A stretch of DNA of 44,269 bases from the NCBI GenBank assembly GCA_045638265.1, contig JAZUBA010000047.1:1-44269 (forward strand), read 5' to 3'. Below the pieces are notes generated by a model. The model ran no database searches. It was not told the DNA's origin and saw only the letters and a list, made by a program, of their open reading frames with translations. The position numbers and the translations under genes were made by a program. Positions 25,221-33,744 of this stretch are shown here, piece after piece. The stretch is from RGIG4140 sp045638265 (GTDB lineage: Bacteria; Pseudomonadota; Alphaproteobacteria; CAAHEQ01; UBA3637). The first letter of the stretch is position 1; each line of letters begins with the position of its first letter.

Positions 25221-25931
25221 TTACATAAATGTAAACAACAAATTCAGATAAACTAAAAAGAAAACAATGATACCTGCCAAACCAAGTGCCGGACCAAAAG
25301 CATCTGCCCGTTTTTTCTTAATCATAACCGTAATTGCAAAAAACACAAATGACAATACAACGGCTATATTTAAAGCAAATGCCCCAAACCAAGCTCCGAA
25401 TGCTGTCAGCATTTTAACATCCCCTGCCCCAAATTCGCATTTTTTGAAAAAATACATTAACAAAACAGAAATCGTTGATAACGCATAACCAAACCAAGCT
25501 CCAACCAGTTTTGCTTCAAAAGACAAATTGGGTGTTTCAACATAAAATGCCGATGTCAATCCCAACAACATCAACGGAATGGTAAAAAAGTCGGGTAATA
25601 AATAATATTGATGATCAACAGCCATTAACATACCGACAATGTAAAAGAAGGCACAGGCAAAATAAAACATATCAGTTGGAAACAACAAATATGAAGCACC
25701 AAACAAGGCAGCCATAACGATTGACCAACCAAATGAAAAATAAGCCATTTTTTTCCATTTATTCATTAATTGTTTTTGACGTTCGGGATTATTTGTTTTC
25801 GGGAAACGAGGCTTATGCCACAACGTTGCAATCACCATTCCAGGATCTGCTGGCAACACTTTACCAAAACGGCTTGCCGTTACAGGTATACTTAATCCTA
25901 AAAAAAATCCGATAATTAATGTTAATATCAT
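25221..25931 (-). CDS. Prepilin-type aspartyl peptidase (A24 family)
   Basis: 236 residues, about seven membrane segments. The two catalytic aspartates are in VDHQYYLLPDFF and in the GxGD motif FGAGDVKML. A polar N-terminal loop (~25-60, with KPRFPKTNNPERQKQL) is present but the Cys-rich methyltransferase domain of full PilD is missing. That resembles the CpaA/TadV-type or PilD-like short forms. It would cleave type IV prepilin-like leader peptides at the inner membrane. No pilin gene is in the window; together with ComF it hints at competence or Tad pili elsewhere. Located 19 bases after the kinase-like gene. Confidence 0.85.
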   Translation of the reverse strand: MILTLIIGFFLGLSIPVTASRFGKVLPADPGMVIATLWHKPRFPKTNNPERQKQLMNKWKKMAYFSFGWSIVMAALFGASYLLFPTDMFYFACAFFYIVGMLMAVDHQYYLLPDFFTIPLMLLGLTSAFYVETPNLSFEAKLVGAWFGYALSTISVLLMYFFKKCEFGAGDVKMLTAFGAWFGAFALNIAVVLSFVFFAITVMIKKKRADAFGPALGLAGIIVFFLVYLNLLFTFM

Positions 25932-25950
25932 GGTGTGTCCTCTACTTACT

Positions 25951-26562
25951 TTATTCTGTTTCTAAATCTGATATTTTTTGAGCTTCTTCCTGTTTTAATT
26001 CAATTTCCAATCGTCTTTTGAATTTTTCAAAACCAGCCAAAATCAAATCACAAATCTGTTCAGGAGTTTTATCTGATGTGTCAACAACATAATCAAAATT
26101 ATAATCATTGTCAATATCTACATGATAAATACGTTTAAATCGCTCTACTTCCAATGCCCGACGGGATAGTAATGCATCAACAGCATCTTGTACAACAGTA
26201 TATTTTTGCTCTCCGCTCCGTTGCGTATCATTAAAAATACGTTCACCGGCAACATGTGTATCTACATTTAACTTTACTTTAAATGAGGACGGGATAAAAT
26301 GAAATGCCATACGGGAATCAACAATATAATCTTTTCCGTTTAACGGCAAATCATAGAATACACTGTCAATTTCTTTATCAATATTAGGATTGGTTTTGCA
26401 CATTTCGTTTAATTCTAACGTGGTAACACCATAACGTGCTGCAATTTCACGTTGGACATTGCCTGTAGAATAAAATGTATACCCTAAACGAGAGGCTAAC
26501 ATTTTACCGATGGTTGATTTTCCACTGCCTAATTGACCGGATAACGTAATAATATATGCCAT
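25951..26562 (-). CDS. Cytidylate-kinase-like P-loop ATPase
   Basis: 203 residues. Walker A GQLGSGKST at 9-17, a nucleoside-monophosphate-kinase-like core with YYSTGNVQREIA-type segment (YSTGNVQREIAARYG) and VDSRMAFHFIP, and a charged C-terminal tail. It fits the cytidylate kinase-like (AAA_18 / Cytidylate_kin2) family; the preferred nucleotide is uncertain. It is not a clear Cmk orthologue. It opens the operon leading to the peptidase, RodZ, prfA and prmC; AAGGAG precedes its ATG. Confidence 0.8.
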   Translation of the reverse strand: MAYIITLSGQLGSGKSTIGKMLASRLGYTFYSTGNVQREIAARYGVTTLELNEMCKTNPNIDKEIDSVFYDLPLNGKDYIVDSRMAFHFIPSSFKVKLNVDTHVAGERIFNDTQRSGEQKYTVVQDAVDALLSRRALEVERFKRIYHVDIDNDYNFDYVVDTSDKTPEQICDLILAGFEKFKRRLEIELKQEEAQKISDLETE

Positions 26563-26587
26563 TATATAACTCCTTTTGTTTATGCTT

Positions 26588-26615
26588 ATGATATTAATTT
26601 TTACACAAAGGTCAA
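26588..26615 (-). promoter_or_regulatory. Promoter of the kinase-like / rodZ / prfA / prmC operon
   Basis: On the minus strand TTGACC (26615-26610), a 16-base spacer, TATCAT (26593-26588), about 25 bases before the first start. Confidence 0.6.
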
Positions 26616-26648
26616 CCTTTTTTTGTGGTTTTGTTCATTTTATCTGAC

Positions 26649-28265
26649 TTATCGTTGAAAAAAACGGGCTTTTAAACGCTCAAAGAAATTTAATCCGACA
26701 TTTTTATCCGTAGAAGATTCCAAAATGTTTAACTGTTTACGCATATATTTTTCAAAACGAGCATAATCTGTCAACATAACGGGACCATCATTATTCAAAT
26801 GATGTACATTCGGACAAAAACAAAAACTGCCACCGATTAATTCTTTCACTTTGGAAAAAACAGTTTTTTCCAACAGTGGATTATTGCGGACAGCATGTGA
26901 TACCGTTTGAACATTTGAACAAATTAACTCTTTAAGTTTGCTGTTATTTGAAACACTTAAATCAATCTTTTCAAGTTTTGAAAGAAGTAATTTTTCTAGA
27001 CTGGGACAATAACAAATACACTCACGAGCCATTACTTTCAATTCAGGAACCTGTAAATCAATTAATGATTTTAAATATGAAACTGTCTCCGTTTGAAACA
27101 ACTGACACTTATCTAAACGGACTCGTTTTAATTGAGGACATCTTGTAACCGAATGGCGTGGTAAACATGTTAATTGTGAAGCTGAAAACGTTTCAATAGT
27201 CATTTCATATCTTAAAAATTCAGCCTCCACCTGTTTTGTCGTTTCTAAATGCAAAGAAATAATATTACCGTCTTTGAGTTCCAATATTTGAACATCATCA
27301 GCATACAAACATTTATTTTGTTTTTCATTCAGACGAACTGTTAAATTTTTACCATTCACCTCATTTTGAATAGCTTTTAATAAAGCATATCCTTGACTTT
27401 TAGGTGCATGTTTAGCAATATCAATGACTTTTCTGTTTTTTAAATCAATAATAAAATCACCGACTGATACTTGTGAATCTTTGTCAATATCATAAATTTG
27501 ATTATCTTTTACATAAAAACCGTTTCCAAAATAAACACCGTTTGATTCTTTGTTCACTTTAATCAACTGATTGTTTCTGAGAATAAAACCACCGGGAACT
27601 CTCACATTTTGAGCAACAAAATCCACATCAAAATAACGGCGTAATGATTCACCTAAACCGACAATAATATTATCCGGATTGCCGTAAAACGTATTATCAC
27701 AATTCATTACACGACTGTTATACCGATTAGTAATAAAAACTGAACCGCCTGTTTTCAACAATTGTATGGTTATCACACTCCGGCCGTATTCATCTTCACG
27801 TTCAGGATAGGGAAAATCATCTCGGTTGAGTTGAAGTGCATTTTCTTTAACGGCAAAAATAATATGATATAACGCCAACCGATGTTTATCTCTCAATGTG
27901 CAGATTTCTTCGTGGGGAGCAAAATAGTGTTTTAAAGCCGTCTTATCTTTTTCCGATTGCAATAAAAAAGCATCATATCCGGCTTTTTTAAGTAATTCAA
28001 ATGGCGTTTCTGATATTTGTTGAGTACTGATTTGAATTTGTTTTAAAGAGGACAACCAATTGAGTATATCTGATGCATCACGACCGGCATATTGAACAAT
28101 GGAAACAATATGAGGCACTTCAAAAATACCGTTATCATAATCCCGAATTTGTCGGGCAAAAGCTTCACCGTTCTGTTTTTTGATTTGCTCATAAACAGAT
28201 TTTTCTTTTTTGCCTTTTTGACCTGTTTTTTGTTTTTTTTCCACCATTTTTAAGGACACACTCAT
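26649..28265 (-). CDS. Leucine-rich-repeat protein (BspA-like), large N-terminal region of unknown function
   Basis: 538 residues, no signal peptide. A Lys-rich start (KKQKTGQKGKKEKS) is followed by ~340 residues with no family I recognise. They contain an IVGLGESLRRYF segment and a Tyr/Gly/Asn-rich stretch with short repeated beta-like units (GNGFYVKDNQIYDI). From ~355 to ~500 there are LRR_5-type units of ~20-23 residues: CPQLKRVRLDKC, VPELKVMARECICYCPSLEKLLLSKL, NSKLKELICSNV, NPLLEKTVFSKV, CFCPNVHHLN. LRR_5 units mediate binding and are common in gut-organism proteins. It follows the preceding repeat gene by 15 bases in the same direction. Probably cytosolic. Confidence 0.7.
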   Translation of the reverse strand: MSVSLKMVEKKQKTGQKGKKEKSVYEQIKKQNGEAFARQIRDYDNGIFEVPHIVSIVQYAGRDASDILNWLSSLKQIQISTQQISETPFELLKKAGYDAFLLQSEKDKTALKHYFAPHEEICTLRDKHRLALYHIIFAVKENALQLNRDDFPYPEREDEYGRSVITIQLLKTGGSVFITNRYNSRVMNCDNTFYGNPDNIIVGLGESLRRYFDVDFVAQNVRVPGGFILRNNQLIKVNKESNGVYFGNGFYVKDNQIYDIDKDSQVSVGDFIIDLKNRKVIDIAKHAPKSQGYALLKAIQNEVNGKNLTVRLNEKQNKCLYADDVQILELKDGNIISLHLETTKQVEAEFLRYEMTIETFSASQLTCLPRHSVTRCPQLKRVRLDKCQLFQTETVSYLKSLIDLQVPELKVMARECICYCPSLEKLLLSKLEKIDLSVSNNSKLKELICSNVQTVSHAVRNNPLLEKTVFSKVKELIGGSFCFCPNVHHLNNDGPVMLTDYARFEKYMRKQLNILESSTDKNVGLNFFERLKARFFQR

Positions 28266-28280
28266 ATTATTTTAAATCAA

Positions 28281-28928
28281 TTATATCGGACGAACCTCAT
28301 CGGTTGTTCTGATAATTTTACTTCCTGTATCATCATAAAAATCAATCCGATAAGTGTTCTTTTCTTTTGCCCCCTTAATCGGACCCGTTTCCACTTGGGC
28401 AATTTTATGTGTATCCGGTTTATATAAAGTCGTTCGTGTAGATCCATCACTTAAATCTTCAATCATTTTAGTAACGGCTTGACCGTTTGCCGCATAAAAC
28501 GAAATACGGCTTAATCCCCTGACATCTTGTTCTATCAGTTGTGCCGGTGTTATCCCATCCGGACGGTACAACGTTGTATAAATATTTCCGCTTGCATGGT
28601 ATAAAGTTGTACGTTCAATGGTTTGTCCGTCTTGACGATAAACATGTTCGTTTTCACTGCCGTCCGGTAATAATTCTTTATCCCGTATCAATGTTTTACC
28701 ATCTTTTTGATAAACTTTTGTATTTACAGCTGTTTCAATGGTTATGGATTGAACTGTGTAACCGTCAGAATTAAATTTGGTTATTATTGTTTTGTCTTTC
28801 AATTTTTCAATAATCGTCAATTTTAACTGACGTTGTACATCAAAATATCGGGTTGTCCGTTCCCCGTTCGGGATATCTTCAGTAATGGAAACCGTACCAT
28901 CCGGTAATAATTGCATTTTGCGTGTCAT
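28281..28928 (-). CDS. Beta-hairpin repeat protein (YD/MORN-like) of unknown function
   Basis: 215 residues, no signal peptide. Units of about 20-24 residues recur with a pattern D-G-x-x-x-x-x-x-x...R-x-T-x-Y/F (LLPDGTVSITEDIPNGERTTRYF, LLPDGSENEHVYRQDG, LYRPDGITPAQL, DLSDGSTRTTLYKPD). They resemble RHS/YD or YwqK-like hairpins but match neither exactly. It is first in a two-gene unit with the leucine-rich-repeat gene. No partner toxin is present. Confidence 0.6.
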   Translation of the reverse strand: MTRKMQLLPDGTVSITEDIPNGERTTRYFDVQRQLKLTIIEKLKDKTIITKFNSDGYTVQSITIETAVNTKVYQKDGKTLIRDKELLPDGSENEHVYRQDGQTIERTTLYHASGNIYTTLYRPDGITPAQLIEQDVRGLSRISFYAANGQAVTKMIEDLSDGSTRTTLYKPDTHKIAQVETGPIKGAKEKNTYRIDFYDDTGSKIIRTTDEVRPI

Positions 28929-28952
28929 ATCTGCCTACTTTATATTAGAAGC

Positions 28953-28979
28953 AAATCCCCACCTGTACGATGGGGATTT
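28953..28979 (-). terminator. Hairpin terminator after the OmpA-family gene
   Basis: 9-base perfect stem AAATCCCCA / TGGGGATTT with a 9-base loop, directly after the ompA-like stop on the minus strand. The T-run that follows is weak (TTTGCTTCT). Confidence 0.6.
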
Positions 28980-28987
28980 CAAAGTGT

Positions 28988-29626
28988 TTATTGTTTGTTT
29001 AACAACACAATTTCAACACGTCTGTTTTGCTCTCTGCCGGCGGCCGTTGAATTGGAAGCAATCGGATTGCGAGAACCGGCACCTTCCGTAACAATACGGT
29101 CAGCTGATACACCTTGTAAACGCAAATAATTAGCAACAGCATTGGCACGTTGTAATGATAAAGAATTGTTTAAAGCAGCAGAACCCGTACTGTCTGTGTA
29201 ACCTGTAATTTGAACCATTGTTTTATTGTATTCTGTAATAACTTTAGCAATAGAATTCAATGTCGGTTGGAAACCTGGTTGAATAGCGTATTCATTTGTT
29301 CCAAATGTAATATTGCCTGGCATAATCAAATAAACTTTTCCGTCTTGAACAGCAACCTGAACACCTGTTCCAACCAATTCTTCACGTAATCTTTTGGCTT
29401 GAACGTCCATGTAAGCACCAGTTCCGGCACCTACCAAAGCACCAGCTCCGGCTCCGATTAAAGCACCTTTTTTACCACCGATTAAAGCACCGACACCTGC
29501 TCCGGCTACGGCACCGATACCCGTACCCCATGTTGTTTTGCCGACTTGACTTTCACCTGTATACGGATTAGTGGCACAAGCCCCTAAAAATGAACACATA
29601 ACAACTGTTAAAATAAGTTTTTTCAT
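28988..29626 (-). CDS. OmpA-family outer-membrane lipoprotein
   Basis: 212 residues. Lipoprotein signal with lipobox LGAC at residues 14-17. A Gly/Ala-rich glycine-zipper-like segment (~36-70, with repeats of GAGVGALIGG/GAGAGALVGAG) follows, and a C-terminal OmpA peptidoglycan-binding domain (~100-212) with ITGYTDSTGS, NNSLSLQRANAVANYL and EQNRRVEIVLL. The plan matches YiaD-type proteins that tether the outer membrane to the cell wall. AAGGAG ribosome site; 23 bases downstream of the methyltransferase gene. Confidence 0.92.
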   Translation of the reverse strand: MKKLILTVVMCSFLGACATNPYTGESQVGKTTWGTGIGAVAGAGVGALIGGKKGALIGAGAGALVGAGTGAYMDVQAKRLREELVGTGVQVAVQDGKVYLIMPGNITFGTNEYAIQPGFQPTLNSIAKVITEYNKTMVQITGYTDSTGSAALNNSLSLQRANAVANYLRLQGVSADRIVTEGAGSRNPIASNSTAAGREQNRRVEIVLLNKQ

Positions 29627-29649
29627 TGTTTTACTCCTTGTTTATTCTG

Positions 29650-30759
29650 TTAAATCATACTGTATAATTCTTGTTTTAATTGTTGACGCAACGAATCAAT
29701 GGCAATCAAACCTTTGCTGCCTGATAAACCGTTTTCTTGCGTATTGCTCGGCAAATGCCAAAACATCCACCCATTACACGATTCCACGCCTTGCAACTTT
29801 GCTCCCAATCTATGAATAGAGCCTTTTTCGCTACCTGTTTGTAATGAACCATCTGCCTGAACAACAGCACAATAACGCCGTTTGGCATCAAATAATTTTT
29901 GACCCGGTTTTAACAAGCCATGCTCTACAACAGACCCAAACGGTATGCGTGGTTCATTTTTCTTGGTTGTATATGGCTCATAAATTGTATCGTCAATAAT
30001 ATCTGAAATAGCATCCAAGCGTTTTTGTGCCTGCTCAATATATGTTTTCTCCCGCTCAATACCAATGTATTTCCGACCGAGTTTTTTGGCAACGGCACCT
30101 GTTGTTCCCGTACCGAAGAATGGGTCTAAAATCACATCACCGGGGTTGGTTGAGGCTAAAATAATCCGATATAACAAACTTTCGGGTTTTTGTGTTGAAT
30201 GCACTTTTTTACCATTAGCATCTTTTAAACGTTCCGGTCCGCTACAAATCGGCAAATGCCAATCCGAACGCATTTGTGTGTCGTCATTAAATGCTTTCAT
30301 ACTTTCGTAATTAAACGTATATTTTGATTTATCACTTTTGGCACACCAAATAAGTGTTTCGTGTGCATTGGTAAAGCGTGTTCCTTTAAAATTCGGCATC
30401 GGATTTGTTTTAACCCAAACAATATCGTTCAACATCCAAAAATTTAAATTTTGTAATTGATACCCGACCCGAAAAATATTATGATACGAACCGATAACCC
30501 ACAATGTACCATCATCTTTTAAAATACGACGGGCTTCACTTAACCATGCTTTTGTAAACGCATCATATGCTTCAAAATTACTGAATTTATCCCACGCATC
30601 ATCAACGGCACTCACTTTGGAAGAATCAGGACGTAACAAATCGCCCCCTAATTGCATAAAATATGGCGGATCGGCAAAAATAACATCTACGCACTTATCT
30701 GGTAAAGTCCGCATCATTTCAATACTATCACCTTGTAATATGCAATTTGTCTGTATCAT
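29650..30759 (-). CDS. ccrM: CcrM-type DNA adenine methyltransferase
   Basis: 369 residues from MIQTNCILQGD; AAGGA just upstream favours it over an ATG at 30804. Beta-class N6-adenine methyltransferase order: DPPY at 30-33, then target-recognition region, then DPFFGTGTTGA (212-222). HSTQKPESLLYR is the CcrM/HinfI-type segment. The C-terminal ~100 residues (from IPFGSVVEHGLLKPGQKLF) match the RAMA-like extension of alphaproteobacterial CcrM. CcrM methylates GANTC and helps time the cell cycle with CtrA and GcrA. Specificity is inferred from the family. No restriction enzyme is adjacent, which fits an orphan regulatory enzyme. Confidence 0.92.
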   Translation of the reverse strand: MIQTNCILQGDSIEMMRTLPDKCVDVIFADPPYFMQLGGDLLRPDSSKVSAVDDAWDKFSNFEAYDAFTKAWLSEARRILKDDGTLWVIGSYHNIFRVGYQLQNLNFWMLNDIVWVKTNPMPNFKGTRFTNAHETLIWCAKSDKSKYTFNYESMKAFNDDTQMRSDWHLPICSGPERLKDANGKKVHSTQKPESLLYRIILASTNPGDVILDPFFGTGTTGAVAKKLGRKYIGIEREKTYIEQAQKRLDAISDIIDDTIYEPYTTKKNEPRIPFGSVVEHGLLKPGQKLFDAKRRYCAVVQADGSLQTGSEKGSIHRLGAKLQGVESCNGWMFWHLPSNTQENGLSGSKGLIAIDSLRQQLKQELYSMI

Positions 30760-30846
30760 TTTTTTTCCTTTCCGCTCCAAAACAGCATTCATTGTAACGA
30801 ACAATGGTAATCAAATTCTTAACAACATCATCTTTTTTTGAATTCT

Positions 30847-30851
30847 GATTC
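30847..30851. promoter_or_regulatory. GATTC (GANTC-type) site upstream of ccrM
   Basis: One GATTC lies ~90 bases before the ccrM start, at the edge of the upstream gene. In Caulobacter, GANTC methylation upstream of ccrM feeds back on its transcription. A single 5-base site has little statistical weight. Confidence 0.3.
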
Positions 30852-31386
30852 ATTTTTTTGATTTTGGCTTGTCTTTTATGGATTTTTTATATAAATCCTG
30901 ATTTGTTTTTATTGATTGGACGGGAATATTATCTTTGTTTTGCTCCGTAAGAGTATTATGAGCTGACAACATCCGTTCATTTTGCATATGAATAGATGTA
31001 AATCCACGTTTAGGATTTTTAATGACTCGGGGCGGATAAATTAAATAGGCTACATCTTCCGCCATTTGAAAAGCTGATGATTTCGTCTGCGACCAAATAT
31101 CTTTAAACAAACGAATGGTTTTAAGGTCTAACTGACGTAATTCTTCTTTGGCTGCCTCTATGGCAACATCTAAAACAGTATCGTGATATTCTTGTGCCTG
31201 TAACACATTTGCATCCTCTTGCATTTGATTTTGTGTTTCAGCGTATGATTTTACCCCTGTGCCAACAAATGTTTTTCCCATATCATTCAATTCATTATCG
31301 GCAAATTGGCGGTTTCTGTCATCAAATGATAGTAAAAGCATATAAAATAACAAACAAAAAACAACAATATAAACAACAAATTTCAT
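30850..31386 (-). CDS. Single-pass membrane protein of unknown function
   Basis: 178 residues from MKFVVYIVVFC; GAGGGG ribosome site. The start overlaps the HlyD-like gene stop by one base (TAATG). One N-terminal membrane segment (3-20), then a mostly helical, charged region (~40-110, with EAAKEELRQLDLKTIRLF) and a basic C-terminus (KSIKDKPKSKK). No family recognised. Coupling to the adaptor gene suggests a shared envelope role. Confidence 0.6.
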   Translation of the reverse strand: MKFVVYIVVFCLLFYMLLLSFDDRNRQFADNELNDMGKTFVGTGVKSYAETQNQMQEDANVLQAQEYHDTVLDVAIEAAKEELRQLDLKTIRLFKDIWSQTKSSAFQMAEDVAYLIYPPRVIKNPKRGFTSIHMQNERMLSAHNTLTEQNKDNIPVQSIKTNQDLYKKSIKDKPKSKK

Positions 31387-32369
31387 TATCCCCTCCCTCT
31401 CAAGCATTGTTTATCTGAGCGATATTTTTTATCAAACAAAAAATTACCTTTAAAACAAAAAGATGTTATGGTTGGATAAAAAGCTAAAAACATATTCTTT
31501 TTAGGCAAAACAAGTGGTGCTTTTTGTAAAACTTCCTGTATCAGCCGAATGTTTAATTTGTCACCCTCTCTTAATTTATCATCCGGATTTGGAAATTCAA
31601 AATAAACCGTTAATTCAGATTTTGAACTATCCGGATTACTCTCAGCCGATTTAAAAACACCTGTATAAATACAAGGTGGATTTTCACTAACAACCAGTTG
31701 TACCGTCATTAAGTTTTGTGTCTTATTCATTAACTCTTTATACAATATATCAGGTATATGACATTGAACAATGACAGATGACTTATTAACGATACGAAAA
31801 AGAGCTTTTCCAGCCGGTGAAACATAATTTTTAAGCGAAACATTCATTTGTATTATCAATCCTTTAACCGGTGCTTTGAGATTGGTATAAGTATAATTTT
31901 TAAACGCTTGTTCATATTTTGCCAACGCAACATTAACCCTTTTTTGTGCCAAAACACACGCTTCTTCTACTTTTTGACGTTCATCCGGCGGTAATTCCTC
32001 GTCTGTTTTATCATTCAGCCGTTGATAATATGCTTGTACCGCTTTCAAATGTTGTTTTGCCGATTGTAAATGCGCATAACTTGTTTCTTTGGCAACAATA
32101 TATGGACGTTGTCCGATTTGAAGTAACCGTTCACCTGCTTCCACCATTTGTCCTCGTTTTACACACACTTTTTCAACAAATCCACTAATATAAGGTATTA
32201 TTTCAATTTCTTCAGCAGGCTGAACAATACCGATAATCTGATGTATTTCATATGTTTTTTGATGTTTTTCAGATACGTTTATTTGATTATTTTTTCGTTT
32301 GATTTTTTTATAAATATATCTGCCATAAACAACCAAACAAAATCCACCAAACATAAAAATATATGTCAT
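31386..32369 (-). CDS. HlyD/membrane-fusion-protein-like periplasmic adaptor
   Basis: 327 residues. One N-terminal membrane anchor (~3-18), then a biotinyl-lipoyl-like half motif (IEIIPYISGFVEKVCVKRGQ, with VEAGERLLQIG). A helical hairpin (~95-160) and the second half (TNLKAPVKGLIIQMNVSLKN) follow, then a beta-barrel region. This is the layout of HlyD_D23/MFP adaptors of efflux or secretion systems. No ABC, RND or MFS pump and no outer-membrane channel is next to it, so its partner is unknown. The C-terminus is short and Cys-containing, with a basic end (RGRG). Confidence 0.82.
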   Translation of the reverse strand: MTYIFMFGGFCLVVYGRYIYKKIKRKNNQINVSEKHQKTYEIHQIIGIVQPAEEIEIIPYISGFVEKVCVKRGQMVEAGERLLQIGQRPYIVAKETSYAHLQSAKQHLKAVQAYYQRLNDKTDEELPPDERQKVEEACVLAQKRVNVALAKYEQAFKNYTYTNLKAPVKGLIIQMNVSLKNYVSPAGKALFRIVNKSSVIVQCHIPDILYKELMNKTQNLMTVQLVVSENPPCIYTGVFKSAESNPDSSKSELTVYFEFPNPDDKLREGDKLNIRLIQEVLQKAPLVLPKKNMFLAFYPTITSFCFKGNFLFDKKYRSDKQCLRGRG

Positions 32370-32483
32370 TGATTTTTCTCCGTTTTATCTTTATTTTTTC
32401 AAATAAGTTCCACTTTAGAAAAAATCAATTAAGATTTTGATTTTACAACAAAAAGTCTACAATAATGAAATATGAAATATTTA

Positions 32484-32512
32484 TTGACAAATAAAATGCT
32501 TTATGATACGAT
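32484..32512 (+). promoter_or_regulatory. Promoter of the DUF6273-like triplet
   Basis: TTGACA at 32484-32489, a 17-base spacer, TACGAT at 32507-32512, ~30 bases before the first start. An AAAGGA ribosome site follows. Confidence 0.55.
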
Positions 32513-32542
32513 TGATAATCAAAAAAGAAAGGAAAAGTCTAA

Positions 32543-33733
32543 ATGACTGATATTACAATTCCAACAGAAAATGACGTGAAACTATACAAAGGCTTATCCA
32601 TTGTAAGTCACACAGAAACATCAGGATATGCTATCGGAAGTGATTTAAGTTTTCTATTGGGTATTGCACCACATGGGTATATTAAAAATATAGAAGACCA
32701 TTATAAAGACTATCCAAGTAAAACAGTTCCTTATTTACTCTCATCTGTTAGAAAAAACGGATATGATAATCAAACCTTTGCTGCTAATGCCTACTTTTGC
32801 GGGTATACTATTGATTTAAATGAAGATGCAAAAAAATATGGTATTCGTCCTATGACAGATAAATCCATTATTCCCCCTTCAATGGAAATAAAATCGTGTT
32901 TTAGCAAGCAATATAATTGTACAATTATTGAATATGGTTTTTATCCGCAAACTGCTGTTAATCCGAAAACAAATCCAGAAATTATTCAACAACTTAATGA
33001 AATGTATAAAAAAAAAGAAGGACGAACGGGAAATGTTTATACATTTAACAAACATCCTGTTGTTGATTCATACGGTTGTACTAATCCTGCCAGACGGTTT
33101 TCACCTTGGAAACATTTTGAATATGAATTAAACGGAAACCGTTATGTTCGGGTTCAATCAAAAGTGGACAATCGGTTTATTGGGAATCGTAAAAATCACA
33201 AATATTGGATTAAAGTTGAACCGATTGAATGGTTGTTAGATGAAGAAACCGGTAAAATGATTGCCAGACGGGCTTTATTGAGTGGTATTTCAATCGTCGC
33301 AACAAAAAACGGTTATGATGGTAATTTTAAACAATCACAATTATATCATTATCTCAATACGTATTTTGCGGAAGAAATGAACCAAAACAATCATTTATGC
33401 ACATACAACAAAGACTTATTGATGTCAAATTTTCAACAAGATTTTGAAAAAGAGATTATTCTACCAAACGTATCAACGTATCAAGACAATCGAATTGGAT
33501 TTTATAATGAAGTTTTTAAATATACCAAAAATTTTGCAAAACGAGTAGAGAATAATCAAGAAGAACAAAATACAATCATTATGTTTGCCAAAAATTTAGT
33601 TATTCAACTTACACGCAATCCTGAATTATCACTGACAGAAGCATTTCGTTTAACAACTCAAAAAACAAACGAACAAACAACACAAACAAAACAAACATAT
33701 TCTGATATACGCAATTTTAATCCGGAAAGGTAA
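32543..33733 (+). CDS. DUF6273-like protein with C-terminal R-x-x-F module (paralog A)
   Basis: 396 residues, no signal peptide. N-terminal ~115 residues end in YGIRPMTDKS. A second block has IIEYGFYPQTA, GNVYTFN, FEYELNGNRYVRVQ, YWIKVEPIEWLLDEETG, a RALLSGI element, and QLYHYLNTYFAEEM. These resemble DUF6273-type domains (C-type-lectin/sulfatase-modifying-factor-like fold) in many uncultured gut bacteria, where F/Y-G-x-Y-P-Q and W-x-x-L are landmarks. From 313 comes a helical module YQDNRIGFYNEV...MFAKNLVIQLT...LSLTEAF shared with the ankyrin proteins. Function unknown; binding is a guess. First of three tandem paralogs, 11 bases before B. Confidence 0.72.
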   Translation: MTDITIPTENDVKLYKGLSIVSHTETSGYAIGSDLSFLLGIAPHGYIKNIEDHYKDYPSKTVPYLLSSVRKNGYDNQTFAANAYFCGYTIDLNEDAKKYGIRPMTDKSIIPPSMEIKSCFSKQYNCTIIEYGFYPQTAVNPKTNPEIIQQLNEMYKKKEGRTGNVYTFNKHPVVDSYGCTNPARRFSPWKHFEYELNGNRYVRVQSKVDNRFIGNRKNHKYWIKVEPIEWLLDEETGKMIARRALLSGISIVATKNGYDGNFKQSQLYHYLNTYFAEEMNQNNHLCTYNKDLLMSNFQQDFEKEIILPNVSTYQDNRIGFYNEVFKYTKNFAKRVENNQEEQNTIIMFAKNLVIQLTRNPELSLTEAFRLTTQKTNEQTTQTKQTYSDIRNFNPER

Positions 33734-33744
33734 AAAAAATCAAA

